Part shown: one piece after another, positions 32,917 to 44,036 of the stretch
Position numbering within the stretch: position 1 is the stretch's first letter
How the letters are laid out: the number at the start of each line of letters is the position of its first letter
Source of the DNA: Bactericera cockerelli
Taxonomy: Eukaryota > Arthropoda > Insecta > Hemiptera > Triozidae
Assembly: GCA_024516035.1 (NCBI GenBank)
Contig: CM044962.1
Coordinates: forward strand, 8,369,095 to 8,433,094
DNA: 64,000 nt
Direction of reading: 5' to 3'
The notes under the pieces: model-generated
Told to the model about the DNA's origin: nothing
The model's input: only the letters and a program-made list of their open reading frames with translations
Database searches by the model: none
Position numbers and translations under genes: made by a program

Positions 32917-33842
32917 AAAGCAGAGAGTTTTAGGAGTTTAAGAGAGAGAGATGCAAATTGACAAAAAGTAAAGAGTATCATGAAATCTAGCATTACAAGA
33001 TTTTTTTGGTAATACTTCACAGTACCGGCTATTTATTGAATACTCAAAACGAAAATCAAAGAAAAAAGGAAAAAAATTGTTGAATTTTTTGAAAGAAAAC
33101 GTCTGGACCCAAGACAGATTTTTTTGTTGTAAATTTGAATTTCCGCGCTTGAGTGCTCGTGGTTTTGTTTACAAAATTTTCACAGCCTACAAAAAATTCG
33201 TTTACACGAATAAACGGACGAGTTTTGAGAGAGACCCTACTTGTCTGCGCCATGGAGGAATTTCCTCCATAGTCTGCATTCTTTCTTTTAAAGATTTTAC
33301 GTTATCTTCAACTCTTATATACCGGAAAAAGGTTTTTTTTAACTCAATGAACGAATGGAATGATTGAAGCGTGCAGGAAAGAAGCAGTTTTCCGCTTTTA
33401 TTAATTTGCAAATGTCTTTATATTGAAGAATTTCTAATACTAACATTGAATTCTAAAATCCATAACTCATTGAATGATAAGTATTGGAACTCAATTCATG
33501 ATAACGTCAAGAGCGGTAAAATTTAAAAATCTGATATCCAGACTGATAATTTTTTTTTTGTGTGAAATGATTTTCCAGACTGATTAATCAAACAGATTAT
33601 CATAAAAAATCTTGTGCATTTACTCTTGAGTCGCTGATAGTCATTTAGTTATGTAGCTGCCATCAAGGAGAACCTGTCATTTTCCCGTGGAAAACCAGTT
33701 AGCGACGAGTTGTACGGGTTTCAATTTATTTGCAAAATTTATATTTCTGGTTTTGAATTTATTTTTTCACTACTGGCAGTTTGTGAAGTGTTTGCAGAAG
33801 GACTTGGTTCTTTTCTAATTTAATTAAATCTATTGCAAGAGG
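32917..33842. other. GPN1 upstream region
   Basis: Should contain the GPN1 promoter and, if the candidate exon at 33843 is real, that of a divergent gene about 965 bp away. No clear core-promoter motif can be named. Open frames (33077-33411) show no family resemblance. Confidence 0.35.
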
Positions 33843-33887
33843 ATGGGGTCAAAACAAAAGTTGAGGAGAAAGAATCCAAAGATGAAG
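33843..33887 (+). CDS. Candidate first coding exon (possibly PIGS)
   Basis: ATG opens 15 codons rich in Lys and Arg (MGSKQKLRRKNPKMK) and closes at a strong donor, AAG|GTAAGA. In this frame it ends in phase 0 and cannot join the PIGS exon at 53855. In the next frame it reads DGVKTKVEEKESKDE plus one base, ends in phase 1, and joins that exon perfectly (ESKDE-D-ARMSAALVFVG). It would then need one extra G in the GGGG run after the ATG. A charged cytosolic tail ahead of the first membrane segment is typical of PIGS. It could instead start an unrelated gene, or be chance. Confidence 0.35.
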
Positions 33888-34516
33888 GTAAGATGTTCCT
33901 TCATCCTTCTTTCTTGGTCTAGGACCTAGGTAAAAGCGTTGTTAGAATTTACTCCATAAAACTTTCACTGATAACACAACTCTGGTCAAGCAGGAAGTGA
34001 AAGTAGTGATCCTTTATTTTGGTGTGTTGATTATTCTTTTTGGTACAAAATAATACTGACATGTATCTTGATATTTGTATTATCACTAGTACTATTTTTA
34101 TTTTATTTTTCTTCATCTTAAAATATAAAACTCATATTAGTTATCATATTTGACCTAAAATCACTTTTACAATCTAAACCATTTTAATTTTTCACTCATA
34201 GGTAAAAAAATGATTTACAAATTGCCAGTTTAAGATTTCATCTTCTTAATAGGTACCCATATTCCAAAATCTTATTATTTAGTTTTTTACCTATGGTTTT
34301 CACTTTCAAAATAATTTTTTTTTGTAGAAAACAATTTCCCTAACATATAGCTCAGTATTTCTGAGTGATCAAGCCTCTAGTATAGAGGATCTAGGATGGC
34401 TTCCTCAGATGCCAGTGAATTCTTCAGATTTGACAAAAATATGTTTACTTATTATTGAACTTTTTAAAGTAGATATCACCACAGGGACTAATAAAAATAG
34501 GATAAAAATAAAGTTA
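33888..34516. other. AT-rich sequence, nothing recognised
   Basis: No exon or repeat boundary seen. Confidence 0.4.
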
Positions 34517-34593
34517 GGGTAGACCATTCCTCAAGTCAGATTTTCAACCAATCACAGTAGGTACTAAAGTCTGACTTATGGGATGGTCTGCCC
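34517..34593. mobile_element. 77-bp MITE, TTA duplication
   Basis: GGGTAGACCATTCCT and the near inverse GGGATGGTCTGCCC, CAAGTCAGA/TCTGACTTA inside, TTA on both flanks. Size and flanks suggest a PIF/Harbinger derivative. Confidence 0.65.
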
Positions 34594-35261
34594 TTACATA
34601 TCTTCATTGTAATTTTTTTTAAATTACATTTAGCCTTAATAAATTTAAATAACAAAGGAATGGTCAACATGATAGCTGTTTCTTTTTGACCCTCTAATTA
34701 TTTACTCTATACCATAGTTTTTTCTATTAAGTAGGATCTGAGTGCACGGTAGATCAATTTGACAACAATCTTCTTTATGTAAATTATTATCATAAAGTTA
34801 TGAAATTTTGCAAATATGTTCTCTTGATATACCCTGAAAATTTCAATGCTCTATTCCTTAACTATGGGAGAAAGATAGTTTTCAATTTTTGTGATTTGGA
34901 ACTTCCTGATAGATCATTAAAATTATGAGATCATGGTGGAATTAATGTAATCAAAAAAAATAATCCTGACATTGGAACTTTTAGACTACTACTTTGTAAA
35001 ACATTATCATTTAAGGGAGCATATGTAGCTGCTTGAAATCTAGACATAAAGTAAAATCCTGTTTACCTAGAAATCTGATATTTTGATTGGTGGTAAATAT
35101 TGATGTGACAGTAAAAACCAAAATTGATTCTGGATTAAAAGTACTTCTCCGTTTTACCTTGGCAGTGTTAAACAAGTATAATATTTTATTTTCTCAATAA
35201 TGTAAATATTATAATTTAAAACACAAAGTAACAATTTGGGTGAACCTAATTAATCATTTCT
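34594..35261. other. AT-rich sequence, nothing recognised
   Basis: No feature assigned. Confidence 0.4.
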
Positions 35262-35395
35262 GGGGTAGTCTGGCTGGGGACTATAAACAGGGGGTAGACC
35301 AGCATTGGCTTGGTTCGGGGGCTCTTGTCAATTATTAGCATCCTTGTAAAGACAGTGGTAGAAGTGCTGAGTCATTCAGCACCCTATGATGATGA
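35262..35395 (+). repeat. Repeat family R
   Basis: TAGTCTGGCTGGGGACTATA, GACCAGCATTGGCTTGGTTC, AAAGACAGTGGTAGAAGTGC, then CCCTATGATGATGAA. An internal block present in the other copies (GTCTGGCTACCATCG) is missing here. Confidence 0.7.
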
Positions 35396-36095
35396 ATCAA
35401 TCATTTACATTTGCAAATTATCAAAAATTTTATGTATTTTTTTTTTTCATATAACCATACCTTAGTCTATCGAAATAACATCACATGAACTTATGTAAAT
35501 CCTCAGAAGACTTCGTGCATCATTTACCCATTAATTATTCTTGACGGTGCAAAGCATTGAATTTTATCTAAATCAACGCTAAGACTGAGGCAACATGGAA
35601 TAAACATCTTCCAAACCTAATCAGGTAAAATCCAGTTCAAGTCCAAAGCCTTCAATAGAATGTCAAAACAAGCTTTGAAGTGAATGGCGGAATATGTCAA
35701 TGAAAGTTGTTAAGAAATGAAAGAAAAAGAAAGATATCAACAATTTTTAAAAATTAAAACATTGAAAAAAAAAGTCGTTAATAATGTATAAATAAAATCT
35801 TCCACGCGAACGACTTGCCACACAGTTACAAGTCCCCTAAAAGTATAGGATAAAATTTCGCAGCCAAATTTATCTTTTTACTAACATAATAATTTTAGAG
35901 TTCCAATTTTCCTAGTTCTCATTGTCTCTCCTTATTAATTCCAAATTTTCCCTGTCTTGGTCATTTTCTAGTCTCAGTTTTACCTAAAAAATTTGTCTGT
36001 CCAAATTCAAAAGTCTCCAATCCAACTATCCAATCAATCAAGGTGTAAAACTGTCCAAATAAGAGGAAATTTGGCATTAGTAAAAAACACTATTG
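35396..36095. other. AT-rich sequence, nothing recognised
   Basis: No feature assigned. Confidence 0.4.
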
Positions 36096-36304
36096 ACCGG
36101 TTCTAGGATCTTGCAAAACACCTAAAAACCACGAAACCGGGGATTGGGAACGTTAGTTCCAAAAGCATTCGTCAAATAAATTAGCTCTTCGTGCAGTAAA
36201 TCGAGGGTTTTGCCACCTCGGTTTGGCGAGCAAAACCCTCGATTTACTGCACTAGCGCTAATTTGACGAATCTTTTTGGATAGTTAACGATCCGTAGAAC
36301 CGGT
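36096..36304. mobile_element. Palindromic MITE, about 209 bp
   Basis: Starts ACCGGTTCTAGGATC and ends GATCCGTAGAACCGGT. Inner arms (GTGCAGTAAATCGAGGGTTT and its exact inverse) flank a short loop near 36220. Target duplication unclear. Confidence 0.8.
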
Positions 36305-37127
36305 GATATGAGGAACGCGGAAATTTGGAAATAATTATAAAAAATAGTGTGGTTATTAGATAATCTTGACCACATAGAAGATATTCTACTCTCATTGGCT
36401 GAGTTTTTTTTATTATTAGAACCCGTGGCACGTCAGCACGTGGCCCTGTTTTTTTAACATATTTTTTTAGGGGAAGGATTCTAAACGTAAACATTGATTC
36501 TCATTTTGCGTCACAAAGCACGATTGGACTCTGAACCATTCCTTATTTATTATTGCCACTAAACAAACCTTTCTTCCTGCCAGGATTCGAACTTAGACCC
36601 TCGAGTTTACTACCACTTTGTCACATCGACTTGGTAGTCATTGTACTATTAATACATTAAGGGAAAATGAATAGACACAAACAACATCACAAGTTTGAGT
36701 TAGATCTTACATTTGTCCATTTAAAAACAATACGCAAAATATAGATTCAAGTCCACAGAGATAATGTCTAATAATTTCTACCTGAATGTGACTTGAATTG
36801 GTGACCATTCAAACTAGCGATTCGTTAGTTCGAATCCCATTTATGATTTTTTAGTTCGAACAATTTATGATTTTTTCCTCATTTATTTGAGACGTTGACC
36901 ACATAACAAGGGCACCAAAACTTGGAATTATGGAACTCTAGTCCTTATCGGGCAGTATAAATAAATGTATTATAGTGTAGTTATTAGGTATATTACAACT
37001 TTTTTGCACATTATTCCTAAAATTAATGGAGCACGAGTACCCTTGCTATCTACTGCATAGTTATTAATCAGTATTACCAATTCAGTTTACCTGTCGTCAG
37101 ATAAATTAAAGAGGCTATCTATATAAT
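36305..37127. other. Unassigned sequence with SINE scraps
   Basis: 36570-36640 (GCCAGGATTCGAACTTAGACC) and 36800-36960 resemble decayed tRNA-headed SINEs (SINE-D/C type tails). No gene seen. Confidence 0.4.
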
Positions 37128-37325
37128 AATAATAATATCGCCTTATTTATACTGCCCAATAAGGACTATACAAGTCCCATTATTCCAGCAGTAAGCCCAA
37201 GACATATTATTATGTGGTAAAAATTCCAAATGGGAGGATAACTTGTCATGTCCCGCCTGGGTTTCGAACCCACGACTCTGGAATTCTGGATTCACAGAGT
37301 GCCGCTTTACCCGAGCTCATTGGGA
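37128..37325 (-). mobile_element. SINE-C, antisense
   Basis: (AAT)n with ATCGCCTTATTTATACTGCC, CCCATTATTCCAGCAG, TATTATTATGTGGT, then the antisense head GGGTTTCGAACCCACGACTC ... CCGAGCTCATTGGGACA. Confidence 0.75.
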
Positions 37326-38014
37326 CAAACTATATTGCTTGTTTTAGGTTCTTGCAAATGACCAGTTGATTCTGCTGCTTCTCTTGATAAAAAATATTCA
37401 AATATTACCTATTTCATCAATTCCATAGTTGCTATTTTGTACTTTTTTTTTGTACCATAAATATCAAATTAATTCGGTGAGGTTTTTAACGCCCCTAAAA
37501 CCCATAATATAACCGGGAACTGACCATGACATTACTTAGGTTGGCCTGGGTTAACTTTACGTAAATATGTAGCCTAACCTGATTAGTTTTTGTTCTAAAA
37601 CAATCAGTTTGACCAGTAACGTATTCAAGTAGGTACCTCGTTATTGAGTCATGTTTGGCCTCCGTAATCTCAGTTGGATTCACAGAATTGATTACTATTG
37701 TGTAGTTGCCATTGTTGTTAGGTATGCTAAATTTAATTGTACCTTGAACTGTTTCATCCGTAGTTTCTATTCATCCTGGTGGTGCATGGGGTATTTCTAT
37801 GTGCGATCAATCTCATGAGGAATTGGATTTTCTTATAAGCCATTTATTTTTTGAGAAAAGAAGAAAAACCTTGTCTTCACTCGACAGAAATTTCTGTCGA
37901 GTGAACAACAAGTGGTTTTTTACTTTTTCTCAATTATGACGTTACTTGACAAAGTATCCCTCTGCAAAAATTTATTTATTTTTAGAAACTCTTTATTAGT
38001 AGAACATAATAATA
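37326..38014. other. Unassigned sequence with one hairpin
   Basis: A 15-bp perfect palindrome pair (CACTCGACAGAAATTTCTGTCGAGTG) lies at 37878-37905. No gene or family recognised. Confidence 0.4.
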
Positions 38015-38858
38015 CAGGGTGGGGCAAAAGTCTGGAAACCCCTGAATAACTTTCGAATGTTCTTCGGTGAAATTAAAATTTTGTGAGGTAAACATGGCTA
38101 ATAAGACCTTCTTTTAGAGTCGGTCAATTTGTTACTGGCCCCCATGTCGGGGCCAGGGGGCCAACTTTATTTTTTGTTAAATACGAACCCCCACCTTGCG
38201 ATACATTTTTGGAAAGGTCTTTAAATAGCAATACAATCGTGCAAATTTATTTTTTTAATATTAACTATTTGCAAATTGCGTTCAACTTTGTATGCGTAAA
38301 GTCTGAAAAACTCATGAATATCTTTTGAAAGGGCTTTCTATGTTAATTTAAATATTGTGCACGGTAAGTCGGTTAATTGGACCTTTCAAAACTTGTATCG
38401 CAAGGTGGGGTTTCGTAATTTAAAAAAATGAAGTTGACCTCCCTGGCCGCGACATGGGGGCCAGTTAAAAAAATCGTCCCATTTAATAAAAGGTCAAAAT
38501 CCAAGGATTACCGTAACAATTCTAAATTTACTGAGAAAGTCTTTCGAAAGATATTCAGGGTGTTTCCAGACTTTACTGCACACAAGTTGGAACGGCATTT
38601 GCAAACAATTAATATTGAAAAATAAAATTTGCATCATTGGTGTTGTTATTTGAAGATCTTTCCAAAAATGTATCGCAAGGTGGGGTTTGTATTTAAAAAA
38701 ATGAATGTTGGGCCCCCTGGCCCCGACATGGGGCGGTAACAAAAATCGACCCCACTCTAAAAGAAGGTCTTATTAGCCAGGTTTACCGTACAAAATTTTA
38801 AGTTACGAAGAAGGCATTCGAAGTTATTCAGGGGTTTCCAACTTTTGCCCGCACCCTG
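38015..38858. mobile_element. Nested palindromic foldback element, 844 bp
   Basis: The outer ends CAGGGTGGGGCAAAAGT and its near inverse are flanked by TA (38013-38014, 38859-38860). The outer arms share GAAACCCCTGAATAACTT, CCCATGTCGGGGCCAG and CACCTTGCGATACATTTTTG. Between them a second palindrome (about 38265-38610) repeats diverged versions of the same blocks. No transposase. Confidence 0.88.
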
Positions 38859-38934
38859 TATACAGACAATAATGGTAAAAATTAAAATATAAAAATTGAC
38901 AATATTGACAATTAAACAAGAAGAAACAAAAAAA

Positions 38935-38985
38935 AAATACTTCTGATTTCTAATATCAGAAATTTCTCCGGAAGTAATAAACAAA
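38935..38985. repeat. Family K terminal hairpin remnant
   Basis: ACTTCTGATTTCTAATATCAG then AAATTTCTCCGGAAGTAA, the end hairpin of Family K, without the body. Confidence 0.5.
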
Positions 38986-39128
38986 ATAATAAAAATAAAC
39001 AAAATAAAGCCATTAAACCCTTAGGAAACCGCAAGCTAGCCTGGTTTGTAAGGGTTGGCTAGTCTGTTCTCTGTTTATAATAGTCCTCTAGCGAGACACT
39101 GGTCTTCTTCCTGTTTAACGTGCACCAT

Positions 39129-39290
39129 GATTGTGTTATTTGGGTAAACAGTACTTCTGATTGTGTTATTTGGGTAAACAGTACTTCTGATTGTGTTATT
39201 TGGGTAAACAGTACTTCTGATTTGTTATTTGGGTAAACAGTACTTCTTCTAATTTATTGTGTTATTTGGGTAAACAGTACTTCTGATTGG
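39129..39290. repeat. 30-bp tandem repeat, five to six units
   Basis: GATTGTGTTATTTGGGTAAA plus CAGTACTTCT, repeated with small indels, directly before a SINE-A insertion. Confidence 0.93.
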
Positions 39291-39306
39291 GTTATTTTAA
39301 TGAAAT

Positions 39307-39464
39307 TACCGACCTCAGTAGCTTGATCGATAAGGCGGCAGACTTGTAACCAGGAAGTCGGTGGTTCGAGTCCCGGTTTCAGTGTAGATTTAGTAAAGCT
39401 CAAACTAGCTTTACTAGTTGTGATATCACGAAAGTGATTAACGCACATATGATAATTTTTTTTT
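39307..39464 (+). mobile_element. SINE-A with 12-bp duplication
   Basis: ACCGACCTCAGTAGCTTGATC, GTCGGTGGTTCGAGTCCCGG, body to GATTAACGCACATATGATAA and a T-rich end. TTTTAATGAAAT flanks both sides (39295-39306, 39465-39476). Confidence 0.88.
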
Positions 39465-39756
39465 TTTTAATGAAATGTGATGGTTGAAGAGAGATTTGGA
39501 TATTTTGAGAGTGAGATGCTTTCTGAGAGGAGCCCCGGTAGAGAGCCCGGGTTCCCATCCCAGCCAGGGCATATAATTTTCCTCATCCATCTAATTAATA
39601 ATAGTTGACATAACTCATTTTTTTAAGAACATCAGAGAAAATCGACAAATCAGGTACAATATGGTACATGGTACACTCTTCAATCAATCAAATGTTTTAA
39701 TATACAAAAATTTGTAATGTTTACAATGATCGTAAGACTATAAATATTAACCTTAC

Positions 39757-39830
39757 ACTCTGCCGCGCTGTTTCTTTTTTTGTATAGGCGCTCTTCACAC
39801 CTCGGCCGAGGTGTTTGATCCACTAGAATC
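39757..39830. repeat. Repeat with 18-bp perfect palindrome
   Basis: CTTACACTCTGCCGCGCTGT ... TATAGGCGCTCTTC then ACACCTCGGCCGAGGTGT. An inverted copy is at 60632-60700. Confidence 0.75.
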
Positions 39831-40361
39831 TCATACTTCTTAATTTCTTATGACTATTAAAAACAACTAAAACTATTTACAAATATTTTCTGCTTTAAAA
39901 AAATCCAAATCAAAGTAAGCCTTCTCAATGGCTGGCTGAAAATTTCTTTATAGAATGGCTTAATACACCATGCACGTAACATGTATGTACGTATTGTACG
40001 TCTTTTGCATTTTTGACAACTTCGCTTTTAAACAGTCTCAGTGTTTTTGTTCAAGCTCGTTTTGTTTTTCTTGGCATTGCAAAACTTGCTTAAACTTAAT
40101 ATTACCTTCGTAACGATATTACTGCTAGTCTCAACTGTAAGTAATTTAGTATGTATTTATTATTCGCAGTTGTGTCGACTTTCCACACTTAATCTATATT
40201 GGCTTATATCATCTGTATGGGACTATACATAACTTGCGATGACAGCCTAATAAAGCACTACCTATAACTATACGGTCCCATATGTTCGGGTAATAACAAG
40301 TGGAGATAATCATGTACATGTACATGTTGCGAAATGTTGTGTTCATTGGAAACTGGTCCTA

Positions 40362-40625
40362 ATGACTGGTAGTCAAGTGATTAACGCGCTAGTCTGGTAA
40401 TCCAGGTAGCGTAGGGATCTGTTGTTCGAATCCCATCAAGTGCATGAATTTTCCCTCATTAATTTGAGTTTGTGACCACATTTTTTTTGGTATTAGGTAG
40501 GCAAGGCCATTCCATACAGTCAATTGTGACCACATAATAATAAGACTCTGAGAGTTATAGGTGGTAGAAAATGCTTTGAGCATTAACTCGTCTGATGGTT
40601 ACCTTCCACTAAAGGAGTGTTATTA
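40362..40625 (+). mobile_element. SINE-D with a small insertion
   Basis: Head GACTGGTAGTCAAGTGATTAA, GTTGTTCGAATCCC; body GAGTTTGTGACCACA. An insert of about 47 bp follows, bounded by the repeated GTGACCACA, before the body resumes (TAATAATAAGACTCTGAG). Ends GTGTTATTATTACTATT. Confidence 0.7.
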
Positions 40626-40924
40626 TTACTATTAATGACGTGTTTTATCTTCATCATAAATATATTATCTCTTTTTTCTTTTCCCCTACATTTGGCAGTG
40701 ACTCCTATCGCTGATTAACTCAATCTTCAGTGCGCTGACTGTTTCCTTCACATTCAGAAAGGAATTCTTGGAAATTATCAATACCGCACTTGTGTTCGGT
40801 ACCCGGTCATGACATACTAATCTTTTTACTTTGCCACGTGATAAGATTGAAATGCCTTGGCCGAAGCAGTCTAAAGTGAATAGATTTTAGCTCTTTTGGT
40901 GATTTTCTCAGACTTTACGTCGTC

Positions 40925-41110
40925 TTATTATTATTATTACAACAATTTTATAAGATATAAATGGACATTATGTACATACAAATAATTATTTTGGAATGGA
41001 AACAATATTATACAATAAAAATGAAAAAGAATAGAAAATATATAAAAACATAATGTCCTAACTAAAGGGCGGGGTTATTGCCTATGGCAATCTCTTCCAC
41101 CCAACCTTCC
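40925..41110 (-). mobile_element. Family L tail, antisense
   Basis: (ATT)n, ATACAATAAAAATG, AGGGCGGGGTTATTGCCTAT, ATCTCTTCCACCCAACC, in reverse order relative to 12160. Confidence 0.65.
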
Positions 41111-41384
41111 ACCCTCAGACTTTACGTCCTCTTTGCCTGTGATGACCTGAAGAGATATAATTTCATGTCCCTTTTCCTCGCTCTTTGATCATTAAGGACC
41201 TCCATCGATCGACTGCCTAACCTAACCTGGATTGTGTTGACATGCTACTCACTCCGGGTCAACGAACCCTGTGTCACCGTGTCTACCGTTGATGTGTGAC
41301 ACTGATCGGTGAGTGGCGTACGCAAACATTGTAATCAATCTTATTGAGTCATATTTGGTTTTGATGTCTTGAGCCTGATATAAT
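41111..41384. other. Unassigned sequence
   Basis: No exon or repeat boundary is recognised. Confidence 0.3.
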
Positions 41385-41650
41385 TTGACTCTGATATTTA
41401 AGAAAATCCGAAATTTTGGACAAAAAAGTAAAAAAATAAGGACCACGACTTGCCGATACAGAATTTTTGTGGAATTTAGAATTGTAGAAAAAACGATATT
41501 CACATTTAAAACCAAATTAAAAATCGTTGGCGTTTAGAGAACAAGCTATCCACTAAAAAATGCTCCACAAATCAACCCTGAGTTGAACAATGCAATAGAA
41601 AAGCAATATGGACCAAGGAAGTATGTGTCTACATTGCAGTGTTTTTTATA
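41385..41650. mobile_element. Family K fragment
   Basis: TTTGACTCTGATATTTAAG, CGAAATTTTGGACAAAAAAG, GACCACGACTTGCCGATACA; ends GGAAGTATGTGTCTACATT. The hairpin end is missing. Confidence 0.6.
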
Positions 41651-41654
41651 TATG

Positions 41655-41830
41655 CTTGAATAAAATGTGCGTTTTTTTATGCTTTATTAGGAGACAGAGT
41701 ACAATGGTAACAGTATAAAATTAAGAAAAAACAAACAAATGACAAAATAAATAAGTAAAAAAGAAAATAACAATAATGTCCTACCTAAAGGGCGGGGTTA
41801 TTGCCTGTGGCAATATCTTCCACCCAACCC
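41655..41830 (-). mobile_element. Family L tail, antisense
   Basis: AATAAAATGTGCG, ATTAAGAAAAAACAAAC, CTAAAGGGCGGGGTTATTGC, CAATATCTTCCACCCAACCC. Confidence 0.55.
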
Positions 41831-43309
41831 TTGGGTTACGCTCTTAACAGAGTTGAAACATCTAGACAAGAGACACCTGTTACCTAATGAAATATGAATT
41901 GAGAAATACACAAGACTTTGCCTGTTGAAGTAAAGGAACTTTTCAGTCTTATCTCGGCAGTATAAACAAGGTATATGTTCCCACCGCGCCGTGTACCTAC
42001 AACCTACACTAAAACCACAGATTAACTCCCTGGTCACACAATCACTTCTTTTCGTGTTAAACTGTAAATGTGGCTCAATGAAAATTCAACAGTTCCGCGG
42101 TGTAAACGCCAAAAACTGTAATTAGCGTAAAATTGGGACATTCCGAGAAACTAAAATTTTTTCGTTATTTTTTTTTTTTTCAAACAAGGAAATTATAATT
42201 TATTAAAAAATAATAATTCATTCCACTCCAAAAGGCCAACTCCATCTAAATCTTAAAGCACACCACATCCATCTTCAACTTCATACTTCCTCAATTGTAT
42301 CTTGTCCCTCTCAATCTGAGAGAAACAGCATTCATTCCTAAGTTTTTCCTCTCAAACAGAATGCACATATACTGTCCTAGTGACGGCTATTTGTATAGAG
42401 CCGGATCCGACCTAAACTGACTGGTATTTCTACCTTGTTGGTCATTCATGATTGATTGGTCATGACAATTGCATAAGTACATGCATCAGAACTCGCTATG
42501 CATGGGGATTGCACATTATAGCTGCATTATGCAGTGTTGGGATTGAGAAGTCACCGTGGCCGAGTGGTTTCACCCCAGGTCCCAATTTTTCTGTACTTGG
42601 ATGTTCTGGATCCACTATACTTCACTCATACCTCGTGAGGAAAAATGAGTAGCTGCTTTGATGTGAGTAGCGAACAGTTGGCGGAATCATGGGCAAATAA
42701 GTTAGGAGTATGTATATGAATGTTAAAAGAAGTTGAGTCCAAATTATCTAAAAGATTAAATACATTGCGAAGAACAAGGACGCTTCATTGAGTAAAAGAA
42801 GACTGTAATAGAGAAAAATTAAAAAAGGCAAAATAGTTTGCGAAATAATTATATAATAATAATAAATAATATATAATAATAAAGCTCTTACTTTTAAAAA
42901 TCTGCAGTTGAAATTACATTCATAACTACATATATCTTTCTCTTATGACTCAATGACTGAATTCCTGGCTGGTCTATTCTATTGTACGTATGTCTAAAAC
43001 CTGTACCGACTGTCAAATTTTCAAGGCCGACAATCCACACCATATCCGCAATAGCAAAAATATATTTAATATGCAATATTGTACGTAGCTTATGATTGCA
43101 AATTTAGATAGCTTACTTACTTTACTTTGCGAGACCGGATTTAGATAAACAAGAAATTTCGATAGTCCACGAACATGTACAAGTACATTTATCAAGGCGC
43201 ATGGCAGTCACCTGATGTGCACCAGGCCAAATTCCAGCCTTATAAGTACCTATTGTATATGTATTTATGTATACAATACATATGTATATTAATAATCACC
43301 TTAACCGAC
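41831..43309. other. Unassigned sequence with one SINE-E scrap
   Basis: 42550-42655 resembles SINE-E (GTCACCGTGGCCGAGTGG ... CTCATACCTCGTGAGGAAAA). Otherwise no feature recognised. Confidence 0.4.
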
Positions 43310-43545
43310 CTCGGTAGCTTAGTCCTTACTCTTACCTCTTTTTTAACTTTTAATTTAACGTTGTGTACGTACATTTTTGTATATCATTTACACAATAAAA
43401 CTTATTATTATTATTAGCTTTATCGATAAGGCGGCGGACTTGTACCCTTTAGGTCGGTGGTTCAAGTCCCAAGTTCAGCAAAGATTTATTGAAGCGAGTT
43501 TGAGTAGTTGTGACATCACGAAAGTTATTAACACAAATATGTATG
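43310..43545 (+). mobile_element. SINE-A split by a small (ATT)n-tailed insertion
   Basis: The head ACCGACCTCGGTAGCTT stops at 43320 and resumes at about 43418 (TATCGATAAGGCGGCGGAC). The insert ends in AATAAAACTTATTATTATTATT, and TAGCTT stands on both sides of it. A later retroposon therefore landed in the SINE. Confidence 0.75.
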
Positions 43546-43664
43546 AATATTTCTTAGAAGCTTTTATCATTAGCTTAGGAAAAGAACCTTTGTAAAAATC
43601 CAAAATTGTTAAAAACAAATAAAATGTTAAAAAATGATAACACATATTAATAAGAAATTTGGCT

Positions 43665-43760
43665 GATTTATACTGCACAACTAGGACTAATGAGTCCCAT
43701 AGTTTCAGCAGTAAGCCCAAGACATATTATTATGTGGTCAAAATCCAAATCCCAAGTTTT
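43665..43760 (-). mobile_element. SINE-C tail, antisense
   Basis: TTATACTGCACAACTAGGAC, GTTTCAGCAGTAAGCCCAAG, ATATTATTATGTGGTCAAAA. The head is absent; a MITE lies directly beyond. Confidence 0.55.
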
Positions 43761-43784
43761 GATACATCGGGTTCCCTCTATGTT

Positions 43785-44036
43785 ATATCGCCGCTGCAAA
43801 CACAAACTGTCGTATCTGCAAATTTTGCCATTTTCAGTTAAGAAGCGCACATTCTTCCTTTTTCACGTCACGAACTGTCGTATCTGTATCTCAACTCCTT
43901 CCGAAGTATTCAAGTTTTAAGGTTAGTCGTATGTGAGTTTCAAAGATTCTCAGCAAGCACGAACCACTATGTGCGCTTCTTAACTGAAAATGGCAAAATT
44001 TGCAGATACGACAGTTTGTGTTTGCAGCGGCGATAT
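43785..44036. mobile_element. 252-bp MITE with 68-bp perfect inverted ends
   Basis: ATATCGCCGCTGCAAACACA to GAAGCGCACAT is exactly inverted at the other end (68 bp without mismatch). If the element proper starts at TCGCCG, the flanking TA is duplicated. The interior includes CCGAAGTATTCAAGTTTTAAG. Older copy at 12712-12940. Confidence 0.9.

Noticed and set aside
33077..33411. Plus- and minus-strand frames upstream of GPN1
   Set aside because: Both strands are open over the same stretch and neither resembles a known protein; probably promoter and 5' UTR.
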